DNA of 64,000 bases from Bacteroides stercoris ATCC 43183. Lineage in GTDB: Bacteria > Bacteroidota > Bacteroidia > Bacteroidales > Bacteroidaceae. Numbering within the stretch: the stretch's first letter is position 1; each line of letters opens with the position of its first letter. This document shows positions 38,922-48,641 of the stretch, in pieces. Position numbers and translations under genes: made by a program. Under the pieces are notes generated by a model. It worked only from the letters and a program-made list of their open reading frames with translations. It was not told where the DNA came from and ran no database searches. The stretch spans positions 434,001 to 498,000 of the forward strand of contig NZ_CP102262.1 of the NCBI RefSeq assembly GCF_025147325.1, in the 5' to 3' direction.

Positions 38922-39806
38922 TTAGGCTCGAGGATGAGCCTGATTATACACTTTTTTAAGCTCTTCAAAAGTAGTATGCGTATAAACTTCCGTAGTCGCC
39001 AAACTTTCATGCCCCAACAGCTCTTTTATCGAGCTCAAATCAGCACCATTGTTCAGCATAGCCGTTGCAAAGGTATGCCTCAGCACATGCGGACTTCTTT
39101 TTTTTACAGTTACTACCTTTGACAGGTTTCGTCTCACAATATATGCTACGATACCGCGGCCAAGCCTTTCTCCATTCTTTCGGACAAAAAAAGCATCCGA
39201 ACGAACCGGCAATGCTTGATTCCGCACATTGACATACTCCTGCATGGAACGCCCCAGTTCCTTATCAAAAGGTATCAGACGTTGCTTATTCCGTTTTCCG
39301 GTCACTTTAATAAGAGAAGCAGAAAAATCAACATCTTTATCATCCAACCCTATCAATTCCGAAAGCCTCATACCTGTCGTATAAAACATTTCGATAATCA
39401 AACGGTCGCGATACCCTTCAAACCTTTCTCCAAAGTCGACATCATCCAACAACCTATCCACTTCACCTTCTCTCAGAAAGACAGGAAGCGGTTTCTTTTT
39501 TTTCGGCCCTGTTACTCTCCGTAACGGATCTGCCGCCACCAATCCTTTCTTTAAAAGATACTTGTAATATGTCCGGACAGAACTCAACTTTCGATTCACC
39601 GTATTAGGCGCATAACCTTTATCCATCAGGGAAACAATCCATTCACGAATAAGATCCACACCTACATCCGACGGGGCTAAATCTCCCAACAGCTTCTCAC
39701 CAAACTTCTGCAACTCAAGAATGTCCGTCCGGTAATACCTTACAGTACCTTCAGAATAATTCCGTTCATACAGAAGATAGTCGAGAAAAGAATCTGTCAA
39801 CAGCAT
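38922..39806 (-). CDS. xerC: Tyrosine recombinase, XerC/XerD type
   Basis: Resolves chromosome dimers at dif during cell division. The 294-residue protein has the SAM-like N-terminal domain (about 1-90) and the catalytic domain with the full set of active-site residues: Arg147 (TGMRLSEL), Lys171, His240/Arg243 (HVLRHTFAT), His266 (LGHESLATT) and Tyr275. Length and lack of other phage or integron features fit a housekeeping Xer protein, not a mobile-element integrase. It is encoded between rpsU and hpf, an arrangement I recall from other Bacteroides. Whether it is the XerC or XerD partner cannot be told from sequence alone. Confidence 0.9.
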   Translation of the reverse strand: MLLTDSFLDYLLYERNYSEGTVRYYRTDILELQKFGEKLLGDLAPSDVGVDLIREWIVSLMDKGYAPNTVNRKLSSVRTYYKYLLKKGLVAADPLRRVTGPKKKKPLPVFLREGEVDRLLDDVDFGERFEGYRDRLIIEMFYTTGMRLSELIGLDDKDVDFSASLIKVTGKRNKQRLIPFDKELGRSMQEYVNVRNQALPVRSDAFFVRKNGERLGRGIVAYIVRRNLSKVVTVKKRSPHVLRHTFATAMLNNGADLSSIKELLGHESLATTEVYTHTTFEELKKVYNQAHPRA

Positions 39807-39876
39807 ATCGTTACATCTAAATCATGCAACGAATGTATGAAAAAGAATTCAATAATTCAAAGGAAATTACGAATTA

Positions 39877-40068
39877 TTAATCTTCTACTTGTTGAAGTTG
39901 CTGAACGTAAACTGCACGCTCTTTCTTAAGTCTTTTAGTCACAGACGGTTTATCAAACTGTTGTCTGCTTCTCAACTCTTTAACGATACCAGTCTTTTCA
40001 AATTTTCTTTTAAATTTCTTCAGCGCTTTTTCAATGTTTTCGCCTTCTTTTACAGGTACTACAATCAT
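39877..40068 (-). CDS. rpsU: 30S ribosomal protein S21
   Basis: S21 lies near the anti-Shine-Dalgarno end of 16S rRNA. In Bacteroidetes, S21, S18 and S6 help keep the anti-SD hidden (known from published structures), which fits the weak SD sequences in this window. The 63-residue protein starts MIVVPVKEGENIEKALKKFK and has the basic, helical RRKFEKTG-like core ending in RAVYVQQLQQVED. A consensus promoter lies about 55-85 bases upstream. Confidence 0.97.
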   Translation of the reverse strand: MIVVPVKEGENIEKALKKFKRKFEKTGIVKELRSRQQFDKPSVTKRLKKERAVYVQQLQQVED

Positions 40069-40123
40069 TTTTTTGTTTTTAAAATTTAAATGGTTTATAA
40101 AATCTCACGATTAAATTGAGCGG

Positions 40124-40154
40124 CAAAATTACACATACTTTCTTTATTCACAAA
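40124..40154 (-). promoter_or_regulatory. Promoter of the rpsU-xerC-hpf unit
   Basis: Minus-strand -33 TTTG (40151-40154), 19-bp spacer, -7 TAATTTTG (40124-40131). Confidence 0.8.
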
Positions 40155-40304
40155 ACTTTCGACAAAAAAATCGACAATCCTAACATAAAATACCTGCCTT
40201 TCTTACTGACAGTTATCAAAACTGCCCGCAGATAAGATTTCACTTACAGAAGCAACAATAGATAAAATAACAGAATTTACTCCATGTAATACAAGTAAAG
40301 TGAG

Positions 40305-40312
40305 TATCTTTG
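40305..40312 (+). promoter_or_regulatory. Promoter -7 box for the aminopeptidase P gene
   Basis: TATCTTTG matches TAnnTTTG, 27 bases before the chosen ATG (40340). It also rules out the in-frame TTG at 40310 as start, since that codon is inside the box. No clear -33 is seen. The remaining gap 40155-40304 shows nothing else. Confidence 0.6.
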
Positions 40313-40339
40313 AAAACGCTTATCAACACCTTATACAGT

Positions 40340-42133
40340 ATGAATTTAACAATTAATGAACGTATTGCCGCCTTGCGGACACACATTGTCCAAGAAAACA
40401 TACAGGCATTCATCATTCCAAGCACAGACCCTCACCTCAGCGAGTACGTAGCTCCCCACTGGCAGTCGCGGGAATGGATTTCCGGATTTACAGGTTCAGC
40501 CGGCACGGTAGTTATAACAGCAGAAGAAGCCGGTTTATGGACCGACTCCCGTTATTTCCTGCAAGCCGCCCGGCAGATAGAAGGAACAGAAATCACATTA
40601 TACAAAGAGATGTTGCCTGAAACGCCAAGTATTCCGGCATTCTTGAACTCACGCCTGCAAGAGGGAGACACCGTAGGAATAGACGGAAAAATGTTCTCGG
40701 CCAAAGAAGTGGAGCATCTGCAAGAAGCATTGAGAAAGAGCGGTATTCATGTAAAAAGTGTTGCCGATCCCCTGCAACTGTTATGGAAAGACCGCCCGGC
40801 AATGCCGTTGTCTCCCGCGTTTATTCACGACACACAATATGCCGGCAGGAGCTTTACGGAGAAACTTGCAGCCGTCCGAAAAGAGATGGACGCAAACGGT
40901 GCTGAGTCTTTGCTACTGTCGGCACTGGATGAAATAGCCTGGCTGCTCAACATTCGAGGGAATGACGTACACTGCAACCCGGTTGTTGTCAGCTACCTGC
41001 TGATAGAGAAAAACGCAGTGCATTATTTCATCCAACCGCAAAAAGTCACAGCAGAGCTAACTTCCTATTTTAACGTTAATGGCATCTCCGTACATACATA
41101 TGAAGAAATAGAAGATTACCTTAACCACTTCCCTGCAAGAAGCATACTGGCAGATTCCGCCAAAACAAATTACGCCATCTACTCGGCAATCAATCCGCAA
41201 TGCCGGATAATCGACGGCACATCCCCCGTAACTCTACTGAAAGCCATCCGCAACAAACAGGAGATAGCCGGCATCCATACGGCTATGCAAAGAGACGGCG
41301 TGGCATTGGTTAAATTTCTGAAGTGGCTGGAAGATGCCGTCCCTACAGGCCGGGAAACAGAAATCAGTATAGATAAAAAGCTACATGCTTTTCGGGCTGC
41401 ACAACCACTTTACATGGGCGAAAGCTTTGATACGATTGCCGGCTATAAAGAACATGGAGCCATAGTTCACTATGAAGCCACTCCCGAAACGGATGTAACA
41501 CTGAAAGCGGAAGGCTTTCTTTTACTGGACTCCGGAGCCCAATATCTGGACGGAACGACAGATATAACCCGTACCATCGCACTTGGCAACTTGACGGAGG
41601 AAGAGAAAACCGATTACACCTTAATATTGAAAGGCCATATCGCACTGGCAACGGCGGTATTCCCTGAAGGCACCCGCGGAGCGCAACTGGACGTATTGGC
41701 ACGCCTCCCGATATGGAAGCAGCACATGAATTATCTGCATGGAACCGGCCACGGAGTGGGACATTTCCTCAATGTACACGAAGGACCGCAGAGCATCCGA
41801 ATGAACGAGAATCCCATTCCCTTGCAACCGGGTATGGTCACTTCCAACGAACCAGGCGTATACAAGGCCGGAAGCCACGGCATCCGCACCGAAAACCTGT
41901 TACTGACAGTTCCTGCCGGCGAAGGTATGTTCGGCAATTATCTGAAGTTCGAGACCATCACGCTCTGTCCTATCTGCCGGAAAGGAATCATCAAGGAATT
42001 GCTGACTGCCGAAGAAATCGAATGGCTGAACGAATACCATCGAGTTGTATACGAAAAGCTATCTCCTGACTTAGACAATGATGAAAAAGAGTGGCTGAAA
42101 GAAGCATGTAAACCATTAATTATTAACCGATAA
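40340..42133 (+). CDS. pepP: Xaa-Pro aminopeptidase (aminopeptidase P, M24B)
   Basis: Removes N-terminal residues that precede proline in the cytoplasm. The 597-residue protein starts MNLTINERIAALRTHIVQEN. It has the three-domain layout of the long (eukaryote-type) aminopeptidase P: two creatinase-N-like domains (about 1-300) and a C-terminal pita-bread domain with the five metal ligands Asp397, Asp408, His471, Glu504 and Glu518 and the GTGHGVGHFLNVHEGP motif. E. coli PepP (441 residues) lacks the second N-terminal domain. The gamma carbonic anhydrase gene starts 15 bp downstream and is probably co-transcribed. Confidence 0.93.
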   Translation: MNLTINERIAALRTHIVQENIQAFIIPSTDPHLSEYVAPHWQSREWISGFTGSAGTVVITAEEAGLWTDSRYFLQAARQIEGTEITLYKEMLPETPSIPAFLNSRLQEGDTVGIDGKMFSAKEVEHLQEALRKSGIHVKSVADPLQLLWKDRPAMPLSPAFIHDTQYAGRSFTEKLAAVRKEMDANGAESLLLSALDEIAWLLNIRGNDVHCNPVVVSYLLIEKNAVHYFIQPQKVTAELTSYFNVNGISVHTYEEIEDYLNHFPARSILADSAKTNYAIYSAINPQCRIIDGTSPVTLLKAIRNKQEIAGIHTAMQRDGVALVKFLKWLEDAVPTGRETEISIDKKLHAFRAAQPLYMGESFDTIAGYKEHGAIVHYEATPETDVTLKAEGFLLLDSGAQYLDGTTDITRTIALGNLTEEEKTDYTLILKGHIALATAVFPEGTRGAQLDVLARLPIWKQHMNYLHGTGHGVGHFLNVHEGPQSIRMNENPIPLQPGMVTSNEPGVYKAGSHGIRTENLLLTVPAGEGMFGNYLKFETITLCPICRKGIIKELLTAEEIEWLNEYHRVVYEKLSPDLDNDEKEWLKEACKPLIINR

Positions 42134-42148
42134 CCAACAACAAAAAAA

Positions 42149-42664
42149 ATGGCACTAATAAAATCAGTAAGAGGTTTCACTCCGGAAATCGGAGAGAATT
42201 GTTTTTTAGCAGATAACGCTACTATCATCGGAGATGTAAAAATGGGACGGGATTGCAGCATCTGGTTCAGTACCGTGTTGCGCGGAGATGTCAACTCCAT
42301 CCGCATCGGAAACGGTGTAAACATCCAAGACGGAAGCGTACTGCACACCTTATACGAGAAATCCACCATTGAAATAGGCGACCATGTATCCGTAGGCCAC
42401 AATGTAACCATCCACGGAGCTGCAATCAGGGATTATGCACTTATAGGCATGGGGTCTACCATTCTGGACCATGTCGTAGTAGGCGAAGGCGCCATTGTAG
42501 CCGCCGGCTCATTGGTACTTAGCAACACCGTAATAGAACCGGGAAGCATCTGGGGTGGCGTACCTGCCAAATTCATCAAAAAGGTAGACCCCGAACAGGC
42601 AAAAGAACTAAACCAGAAGATTGCACACAACTACCTGATGTACTCAAGCTGGTACAAGGAGTAA
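42149..42664 (+). CDS. Gamma-class carbonic anhydrase family protein
   Basis: A 171-residue left-handed beta-helix protein made of hexapeptide repeats (IGDVKMGRDCSIW, IRIGNGVNIQDGSVLH). The three metal-binding His of gamma carbonic anhydrases align at His66, His84 and His89. It resembles YrdA/PaaY-type proteins; whether it is an active CO2 hydratase cannot be told. Probably trimeric and cytosolic. Linked to the pepP gene by a 15-bp gap and followed by a bidirectional terminator. Confidence 0.9.
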   Translation: MALIKSVRGFTPEIGENCFLADNATIIGDVKMGRDCSIWFSTVLRGDVNSIRIGNGVNIQDGSVLHTLYEKSTIEIGDHVSVGHNVTIHGAAIRDYALIGMGSTILDHVVVGEGAIVAAGSLVLSNTVIEPGSIWGGVPAKFIKKVDPEQAKELNQKIAHNYLMYSSWYKE

Positions 42665-42782
42665 AGGTATCGGCTCCTCTAAAAAGGAGACTGCCTACAT
42701 ATAGGAAAATGAAGGCGTCACAACTCATTCTTTGAGAAGACAAACTTTTAACTTGAAATTAGAACATCCTAAAAGACTAAAG

Positions 42783-42831
42783 AAAAGGGTCGTATCATTA
42801 CTCTCAAAACGGAGTTTGATACGACCCTTTT
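42783..42831. terminator. Bidirectional intrinsic terminator
   Basis: AAAAGGGTCGTATCA (42783-42797) pairs perfectly with TGATACGACCCTTTT (42817-42831). The A-run before and T-run after make it usable from both the carbonic anhydrase gene (+) and waaA (-). Nothing else was recognised in 42665-42934. Confidence 0.9.
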
Positions 42832-42934
42832 AGAGGTTATAATTACAGTCTGTAACTTTTCAGAGTCTCGTTTTAGTTTTGACAACCCCTCATATTTTTT
42901 ATGGAAAGAGGTCTTTGGCAACCTCTTCAACAGT

Positions 42935-44155
42935 CTAAAAGTTTATCATGCCCAAAACTTTGTCCGTTGCTCCGGCATTACCGGTTACATAAGTCCCCGC
43001 ATTCGTACCGGTCTCGCGCAAGAAGCTTTCATCTTCCAGCATACGGTCGAGCAACGCTTTCAGTTCTTCATAACTCTTGACAGAGAACCCGCCTTTTGCC
43101 TCCAGGAGCTGAACGGCTTCCTGGAATTTCTGGTACTTCGGTCCAAAGATTACCGGAATGCCATATACGGCAGCTTCCAACGTATTATGGATACCCACTC
43201 CGAACCCGCCGCCGATATAGGCAATCTCTCCATAGCGATAGATGGAGGAAAGCAGGCCGAAGCAGTCTATTATCAGGCAATCCGCCTTACGGACATTCTT
43301 TTCGTCGGCACGGGTATAACGCACATACGGCCGCTTCAGCTTACGGATTATCTCTACCAAATGATTTTCGTCGATTACATGCGGAGCGATAATCAGCTTT
43401 ACTTCCGGATGCTGATTAAAGTATTCGATAAACAAATCCTCGTCGGGCTGCCAGGAACTTCCGGCAACAAAAGTCATCGTATTGTTCTTGAACAACTCAA
43501 CCAAAGGCAAGTCTTTAGCCTCTTCCCGAATTTGAAGCACGCGGTCAAAACGGGTATCCCCCACCACAGTCACCCGGTTGATGCCAATCTTCGCCAGATA
43601 ACGCTTGGAGCGCTCGTTCTGCACGAAGATGTGGTCGAAGTTGCGCAGCACGTTCCTATACGTACCGCCGTACCATTTAAAGAAAATCTGCCCGCGGCGA
43701 AAGATGGAAGACACGCTATAAACGGGGATGCGGCGCTTATGCAACTCATCCAGGTAGTTCTTCCAAAACTCATACTTGATAAAAAACGCCATGCAGGGAT
43801 TCACCAAGTCAAGAAACTTCCTCACATTGCGCGGTTTGTCGAAAGGCAGATAACACACGATATCCGCCCCCCGGTAGTTCTTGCGCACTTCATAGCCCGA
43901 CGGCGAAAAGAATGTCAGCAAAATACGATAATCCGGATATTTGGCACGTATCTTCTCAATCAGCGGGCGTCCCTGTTCAAACTCTCCCAAAGAGGCAGCG
44001 TGAAACCAGATATAACGCGCATCCTTCTCCAGCTGCTGCCGAAGAAGTTCGTACACGACCCAGTGCCCCTTCATCATCTTCCGCGGTTTACGGCTGAAAG
44101 GAGCCACCAGGTGCACCGCAATATCATAGAGTATTATTGCTAAATTATAAAACAT
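42935..44155 (-). CDS. waaA: 3-deoxy-D-manno-octulosonic acid (Kdo) transferase
   Basis: Inner-membrane-associated glycosyltransferase that adds Kdo to lipid A precursor, the first step of LPS core synthesis. The 406-residue protein has an N-terminal hydrophobic anchor (MFYNLAIILYDIAVHLVAPF), the WFHAASLGEFEQGRPLIEKI motif with the catalytic Glu, AGSSWQPDEDL at the start of the second Rossmann domain, and YIGGGFGVGIHNTLEAAVYG, which binds CMP-Kdo. It lies 18 bp after gltX on the same strand and is probably co-transcribed. Confidence 0.95.
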   Translation of the reverse strand: MFYNLAIILYDIAVHLVAPFSRKPRKMMKGHWVVYELLRQQLEKDARYIWFHAASLGEFEQGRPLIEKIRAKYPDYRILLTFFSPSGYEVRKNYRGADIVCYLPFDKPRNVRKFLDLVNPCMAFFIKYEFWKNYLDELHKRRIPVYSVSSIFRRGQIFFKWYGGTYRNVLRNFDHIFVQNERSKRYLAKIGINRVTVVGDTRFDRVLQIREEAKDLPLVELFKNNTMTFVAGSSWQPDEDLFIEYFNQHPEVKLIIAPHVIDENHLVEIIRKLKRPYVRYTRADEKNVRKADCLIIDCFGLLSSIYRYGEIAYIGGGFGVGIHNTLEAAVYGIPVIFGPKYQKFQEAVQLLEAKGGFSVKSYEELKALLDRMLEDESFLRETGTNAGTYVTGNAGATDKVLGMINF

Positions 44156-44173
44156 ACTTTTCTCCGCTTCAAC

Positions 44174-45700
44174 TTATTTCAGAACGTCGATGGCACGCTG
44201 TATGCGGGCAAGCGTCTCTTCTTTGCCCAACAATGCGGTAATATCGAACATATGCGGCCCTTTACACTCTCCTACCACAGCCAGCCGGAAAGCATTCATC
44301 ACATTACCCATGTGATATCCTTTCTCCGTAATCCAGCCGATAACTACATCTTCCGACGGTTTAGAGGAAAAATCTCCAATGCCCCGAAGCACTTCCATCA
44401 ATTCCGTCATGATGCGCGGAGTATCTTCCGACCAACGTTTCTTCACATCCTTCTCGGCATACTGCTTAGGAGCAACAAAGAAGAAACGTGCCTGATCCCA
44501 CAGTTCCTTCACGAAGTTGACGCGACCCTTTACCAGGGAGACTACCGTAGTAAGGAACGCATCGCTGTATGCACCAAGGTCTACACCGTGCTCTTTCAGT
44601 ACCGGCTTGAAAAGTTCCGCAAGCTCCTCGTCCGATTTCTGAAGAATATATTCATGGTTAAACCAGATACCTTTCTTATAGTCGAACTTAGCGCCCGATT
44701 TGCTGCAATGACTCAGATTGAACAGTTTTACAAGTTCATCCATCGACATCAGTTCCTGGTCGTTACCCGGGTTCCAGCCCAGCAAGGCAAGGAAATTGAT
44801 AACAGCTTCCGGCAGATAGCCCGATTCGCGATAGCCCGAAGACACTTCGCCCGACTTGGGGTCGTGCCATTCCAGCGGAAATACCGGGAAGCCCAGACGG
44901 TCGCCGTCGCGCTTGCTGAGCTTACCGTTACCTTCGGGCTTCAGCAACAGCGGCAGGTGTGCGAACGCCGGCATCGTATCTTCCCAACCGAAAGCACGGT
45001 ACAGCAGCACATGCAGCGGAGCGGAAGGCAGCCACTCTTCACCGCGGATAACGTGGGAAACTTCCATCAAATGGTCATCCACAATATTTGCCAGGTGATA
45101 GGTAGGCAATTCGTCCGCCGATTTGTAAAGCACCTTATCGTCAAGGATAGACGAGTTTATCACGACCTCGCCACGTATCAAGTCGTTCACATGCACATCT
45201 TCGTCCGGCTCTATCTTGAAACGGACCACATACTGCCTGCCTTCGGCAATCAGCGCGTCCACTTCCTCTTTGGGCATCGTCAGCGAATTACGCATCTGCA
45301 TGCGTGTAGAAGCGTCGTACTGGAAATTGGCAATCTCCGCACGCTTGGCTTCCAGCTCCTGCGGAGTATCGAAAGCGATATATGCCTTGCCGGCATCCAG
45401 CAACACCTGTACATACTTCTTGTATATGTCGCGGCGTTCGGACTGACGGTACGGACCATGTTCTCCACCAAAGCTGACACCCTCGTCAAAAGGAATGCCC
45501 AACCACTTGAAAGACTCCAATATATATTTTTCCGCCCCCGGCACAAACCGGTTGGAATCGGTATCCTCAATGCGGAAAATCAAATCTCCTCCATGCTGAC
45601 GGGCAAAGAGATAATTATACAACGCAGTGCGCACACCACCGATGTGCAACGCCCCCGTAGGACTCGGGGCAAAACGGACTCTGACTTTTCTTTCTGTCAT
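44174..45700 (-). CDS. gltX: Glutamyl-tRNA synthetase
   Basis: Class I synthetase charging tRNA-Glu. The 508-residue protein has HIGG (19-22) in [14 protein letters not shown] and the KLSKR motif (260-264), then the C-terminal anticodon-binding helical domain. Length is normal. It is the first gene of a gltX-waaA pair. A -7-like box on the minus strand (TAATTTTG, 45732-45739) lies 32 bases upstream. Confidence 0.97.
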   Translation of the reverse strand: MTERKVRVRFAPSPTGALHIGGVRTALYNYLFARQHGGDLIFRIEDTDSNRFVPGAEKYILESFKWLGIPFDEGVSFGGEHGPYRQSERRDIYKKYVQVLLDAGKAYIAFDTPQELEAKRAEIANFQYDASTRMQMRNSLTMPKEEVDALIAEGRQYVVRFKIEPDEDVHVNDLIRGEVVINSSILDDKVLYKSADELPTYHLANIVDDHLMEVSHVIRGEEWLPSAPLHVLLYRAFGWEDTMPAFAHLPLLLKPEGNGKLSKRDGDRLGFPVFPLEWHDPKSGEVSSGYRESGYLPEAVINFLALLGWNPGNDQELMSMDELVKLFNLSHCSKSGAKFDYKKGIWFNHEYILQKSDEELAELFKPVLKEHGVDLGAYSDAFLTTVVSLVKGRVNFVKELWDQARFFFVAPKQYAEKDVKKRWSEDTPRIMTELMEVLRGIGDFSSKPSEDVVIGWITEKGYHMGNVMNAFRLAVVGECKGPHMFDITALLGKEETLARIQRAIDVLK

Positions 45701-45731
45701 AATCTATCTTACTTATAACTAAATTAGACGG

Positions 45732-45739
45732 CAAAATTA
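45732..45739 (-). promoter_or_regulatory. Candidate promoter -7 box for gltX
   Basis: Minus-strand TAATTTTG matches TAnnTTTG; no -33 TTTG at the standard distance. It lies in the 97-bp divergent gap shared with the PgpH-like gene. Confidence 0.45.
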
Positions 45740-45797
45740 AACCTTTTTTTCCATACTATTGTTTTTTTTTGTACTTTTCGCAAAAATTTCAACCGAT

Positions 45798-47870
45798 ATG
45801 AACTATTTCAAAGGTAAAAACAAAGAGTTCTCGTTCAGAGATTTGATATACAAGGCACTTATTTTTATAGGTACGGTGGGAGTTATTGTCTATTTCCTGC
45901 CGAGAGACGGTAAGTTTAATTACCAGTTTGACATTGACAAACCCTGGAAGTACGGGCAACTGATGGCAACCTTCGACTTCCCCATCTACAAAGACGACCA
46001 AGTCGTAAAAAAAGAACAAGACAGCATCCTGGCCTCTTTCCAACCCTATTTCCAATTGGACAAGAGCACCGGGAAAGAGGCGCTCAAGAAACTGAAGAAC
46101 GACTATCAGACTCATCTGCGCGACATTCTGCCCTCTTCCGATTACATCCGCCATATCGAAAAAATACTATCCGAAGTGTACCGGGCGGGCATCCTTTCCA
46201 CTGAAGAACTTGCCCGGCTGCACAAAGACAGCACATCTGCCGTCATGGTGATAGACGACAAGCTTGCCAACCAACGGAGCATCGACAAACTCTACTCCGT
46301 AAAGCAGGCATATGCCTACCTGCTTACGGCCGACACCATACACTATCGTCCGAACATACTCCGGCAGTGTTCCCTCAACGAATATCTCTCTCCCAACCTC
46401 ACCTACGATGCCCGGCGGACAGAGACCGCCAAGGAAGAAATCCTCGACAACTATTCATGGGCAAACGGCATTGTACTGAGCGGGCAGAAAATCATCGACC
46501 GCGGCGAGATAGTGAGCCGGGAGACCTACAATATCCTCGAAAGCCTGCGCAAAGAGTCCATCCAGCGCAGCGAGTCCATCGGCCAGAAACAACTGATGCT
46601 GGCAGGGCAGATTCTGTATGTCGGCATCTTCATATTGTGCTTCATGCTTTATCTCGACCTCTTCCGCAAAGATTATTACAACCGCAAAGGCAACCTCGCG
46701 CTGCTTTTCACCCTTATCATGTTCTATTGTGTGGTAACGGCCGTTATGGTAACAAACAATATATTCAACGTATACATCATTCCCTATGCCATGCTGCCCG
46801 TCATTATCCGCGTGTTTCTTGACTCACGGACAGCCTTTCTCACACAGGTCGTCACAATACTGATTTGTTCCATCTGCCTGCGCTATCCGCACGAGTTCAT
46901 CCTGCTGCAACTAACGGCAGGTTTGGTTGCGATTTTCAGTTTGAGAGAATTATCGCAACGCTCGCAGTTGTTCCGCACGGCTATCCTGGTGATTCTGACT
47001 TATGCAGCCGTTTATTTCGCTTTTGAACTGATAACGGAAAACGACCTTTCCAAACTGAACGGCAGTATGTACACCTACTTCGTGATAAACGGCGTATTGC
47101 TGCTTTTCACGTATCCGTTGCTTTTCCTGGTGGAAAAGACCTTCGGCTTCACTTCGAATGTTACTCTGGTGGAATTGTCCAACATCAACAACAGTTTGCT
47201 GCGGCGCATGTCGGAAACCGTACCCGGCACATTCCAGCATTCCATGCAGGTAGCCAACCTCGCAGCCGAAGCAGCCAACCGCATCGGCGCAAACAGCCAG
47301 CTGGTGCGTACAGGCGCTTTATACCATGACATCGGCAAAATGGAGAATCCGGCATTCTTTACCGAAAACCAGTCGGGCGGTGTCAATCCGCACAAGAATC
47401 TCGGTTACGAGCAGAGTGCGCAGGTCGTCATCGGACATGTAACGGACGGATTGAAACTGGCCGAGAAGAACAACCTGCCTAAAGTCATCAAGGATTTCAT
47501 TACTACTCACCACGGTAGGGGAAAGACTAAATACTTCTACATATCCTGGAAAAACGAGCATCCCGGCGAGGAACCCGACAACGAGTCATTCACCTATCCC
47601 GGTCCCAACCCTTTCAGCAAGGAGCAAGCCATCCTGATGATGGCGGATTCCGTAGAGGCAGCCTCGCGCAGCCTGCCCGAATATACGGAAGAGAGCATCA
47701 GCAACCTGGTAGACAAGATTATCGATTCGCAGGTGGAGGAAGGTTATTTCAGGGAGTGCCCCGTCACGTTCAAGGACATAGCAACGGTAAAAGCCGTTTT
47801 CAAAGAAAAATTGAAAACCATCTACCACACCCGCATCAGTTACCCGGAACTTAAAAAGCAAGACCTATGA
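45798..47870 (+). CDS. 7TM-HD phosphohydrolase (PgpH-like, probable c-di-AMP phosphodiesterase)
   Basis: A 690-residue inner-membrane protein. The start is MNYFKGKNKEFSFRDLIYK; an upstream in-frame start is T-rich non-coding sequence. After a first membrane helix comes an extracytoplasmic 7TMR-HDED domain (about 45-265), then a seven-helix bundle (about 275-455), then a cytosolic HD domain with His481 (QHSMQVANLA), His510-Asp511 (YHDIGKM) and TTHHGRGKTKYFY downstream. This architecture is that of PgpH, which hydrolyses c-di-AMP in Listeria. Substrate here is inferred from the family. It overlaps the next gene by four bases (ATGA). Confidence 0.9.
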   Translation: MNYFKGKNKEFSFRDLIYKALIFIGTVGVIVYFLPRDGKFNYQFDIDKPWKYGQLMATFDFPIYKDDQVVKKEQDSILASFQPYFQLDKSTGKEALKKLKNDYQTHLRDILPSSDYIRHIEKILSEVYRAGILSTEELARLHKDSTSAVMVIDDKLANQRSIDKLYSVKQAYAYLLTADTIHYRPNILRQCSLNEYLSPNLTYDARRTETAKEEILDNYSWANGIVLSGQKIIDRGEIVSRETYNILESLRKESIQRSESIGQKQLMLAGQILYVGIFILCFMLYLDLFRKDYYNRKGNLALLFTLIMFYCVVTAVMVTNNIFNVYIIPYAMLPVIIRVFLDSRTAFLTQVVTILICSICLRYPHEFILLQLTAGLVAIFSLRELSQRSQLFRTAILVILTYAAVYFAFELITENDLSKLNGSMYTYFVINGVLLLFTYPLLFLVEKTFGFTSNVTLVELSNINNSLLRRMSETVPGTFQHSMQVANLAAEAANRIGANSQLVRTGALYHDIGKMENPAFFTENQSGGVNPHKNLGYEQSAQVVIGHVTDGLKLAEKNNLPKVIKDFITTHHGRGKTKYFYISWKNEHPGEEPDNESFTYPGPNPFSKEQAILMMADSVEAASRSLPEYTEESISNLVDKIIDSQVEEGYFRECPVTFKDIATVKAVFKEKLKTIYHTRISYPELKKQDL

Positions 47871-48634
47871 AAATCAGTACCAAAGAACAGCAAAGAGCGG
47901 AATTTCTGTTGCAAAGCCAACGGATTCAACTGCATCAGATTGAAAGTTTCAGTTTCATGGAACGCTACCCCCGGCAGGCGCATAAGGATATCCCGGCAGG
48001 AAAAGCCAAATACGGTCCCGGAATATTCGTTTTCCACCTAAAGGAAAAGCAGGATAAGGTAATATACATGCCTCCCTTCAGGCATCCTTCATCACTCGTC
48101 CGCTTTCTGGTGTCGCAAGGAGTGCCTTTTGCCAATTATGTTCCGCGCGGACGGAGCATGGAAACTCTCCCGGAGGAAACTTACCGGCGTCCCTCGCTGT
48201 ATATGTTTTGGTTCTTCATATTATTCCTTATGTTCCTGATATTGGGCTACTATTCCGTCGGCATCGATGCATGGTGGGGATTCATTCCGGCCATCCTGTC
48301 CTTCGGACTGAGCCTTTTCTTCATTTGCATGCTGATGACCCGGTTCTGCTACCTGACGCTGGACAACGAGAACCTCACCGTACACAGTGCAGGCAGGACA
48401 ATCCGCTATCCGTATGCAGACCTGCGCAAGGTCAACTTCGATTTTGCCCGGGAACAGACTTTCACCCACATCATGGAATTGCTCGACAAGGACTACCGTT
48501 ACCGTCTTTTCTACATCGGCCGGGTTTCAAGGAAAAAGCTGAATGAGATTGCCGAACGGTTGCAACAGGCCGGAGTGGATGCAACGTGCAGCCTCAACGA
48601 CAACAAGCGTTTTTATCATGACAACAGGCATTGA
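47867..48634 (+). CDS. Membrane protein of unknown function, translationally coupled to the PgpH-like gene
   Basis: A 255-residue protein. The N-terminal soluble part (about 1-105) is basic and helical, then beta-rich. Two adjacent membrane helices lie at about 108-157 (YMFWFFILFLMFLILGYYSV and IPAILSFGLSLFFICMLM), with a C-terminal cytosolic domain containing LTVHSAGRTIRYPYADLRKV. The two-helix, beta-domain layout recalls bacterial PH-like membrane proteins, but no family was recognised. The ATG overlaps the stop of the PgpH-like gene (ATGA), so the two are co-translated and may act together. Confidence 0.75.
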   Translation: MKISTKEQQRAEFLLQSQRIQLHQIESFSFMERYPRQAHKDIPAGKAKYGPGIFVFHLKEKQDKVIYMPPFRHPSSLVRFLVSQGVPFANYVPRGRSMETLPEETYRRPSLYMFWFFILFLMFLILGYYSVGIDAWWGFIPAILSFGLSLFFICMLMTRFCYLTLDNENLTVHSAGRTIRYPYADLRKVNFDFAREQTFTHIMELLDKDYRYRLFYIGRVSRKKLNEIAERLQQAGVDATCSLNDNKRFYHDNRH

Positions 48635-48641
48635 GCGGTGA

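Noticed and set aside
38922..39806. xerC as a mobile-element integrase with attachment sites near the tRNA cluster
   Set aside because: Length, complete Xer motifs and rpsU-xerC-hpf context indicate the housekeeping enzyme; no duplicated tRNA 3' ends were seen.
44252..45718. 488-codon frame antisense to gltX
   Set aside because: Shadow of gltX, which carries HIGG and KLSKR motifs.
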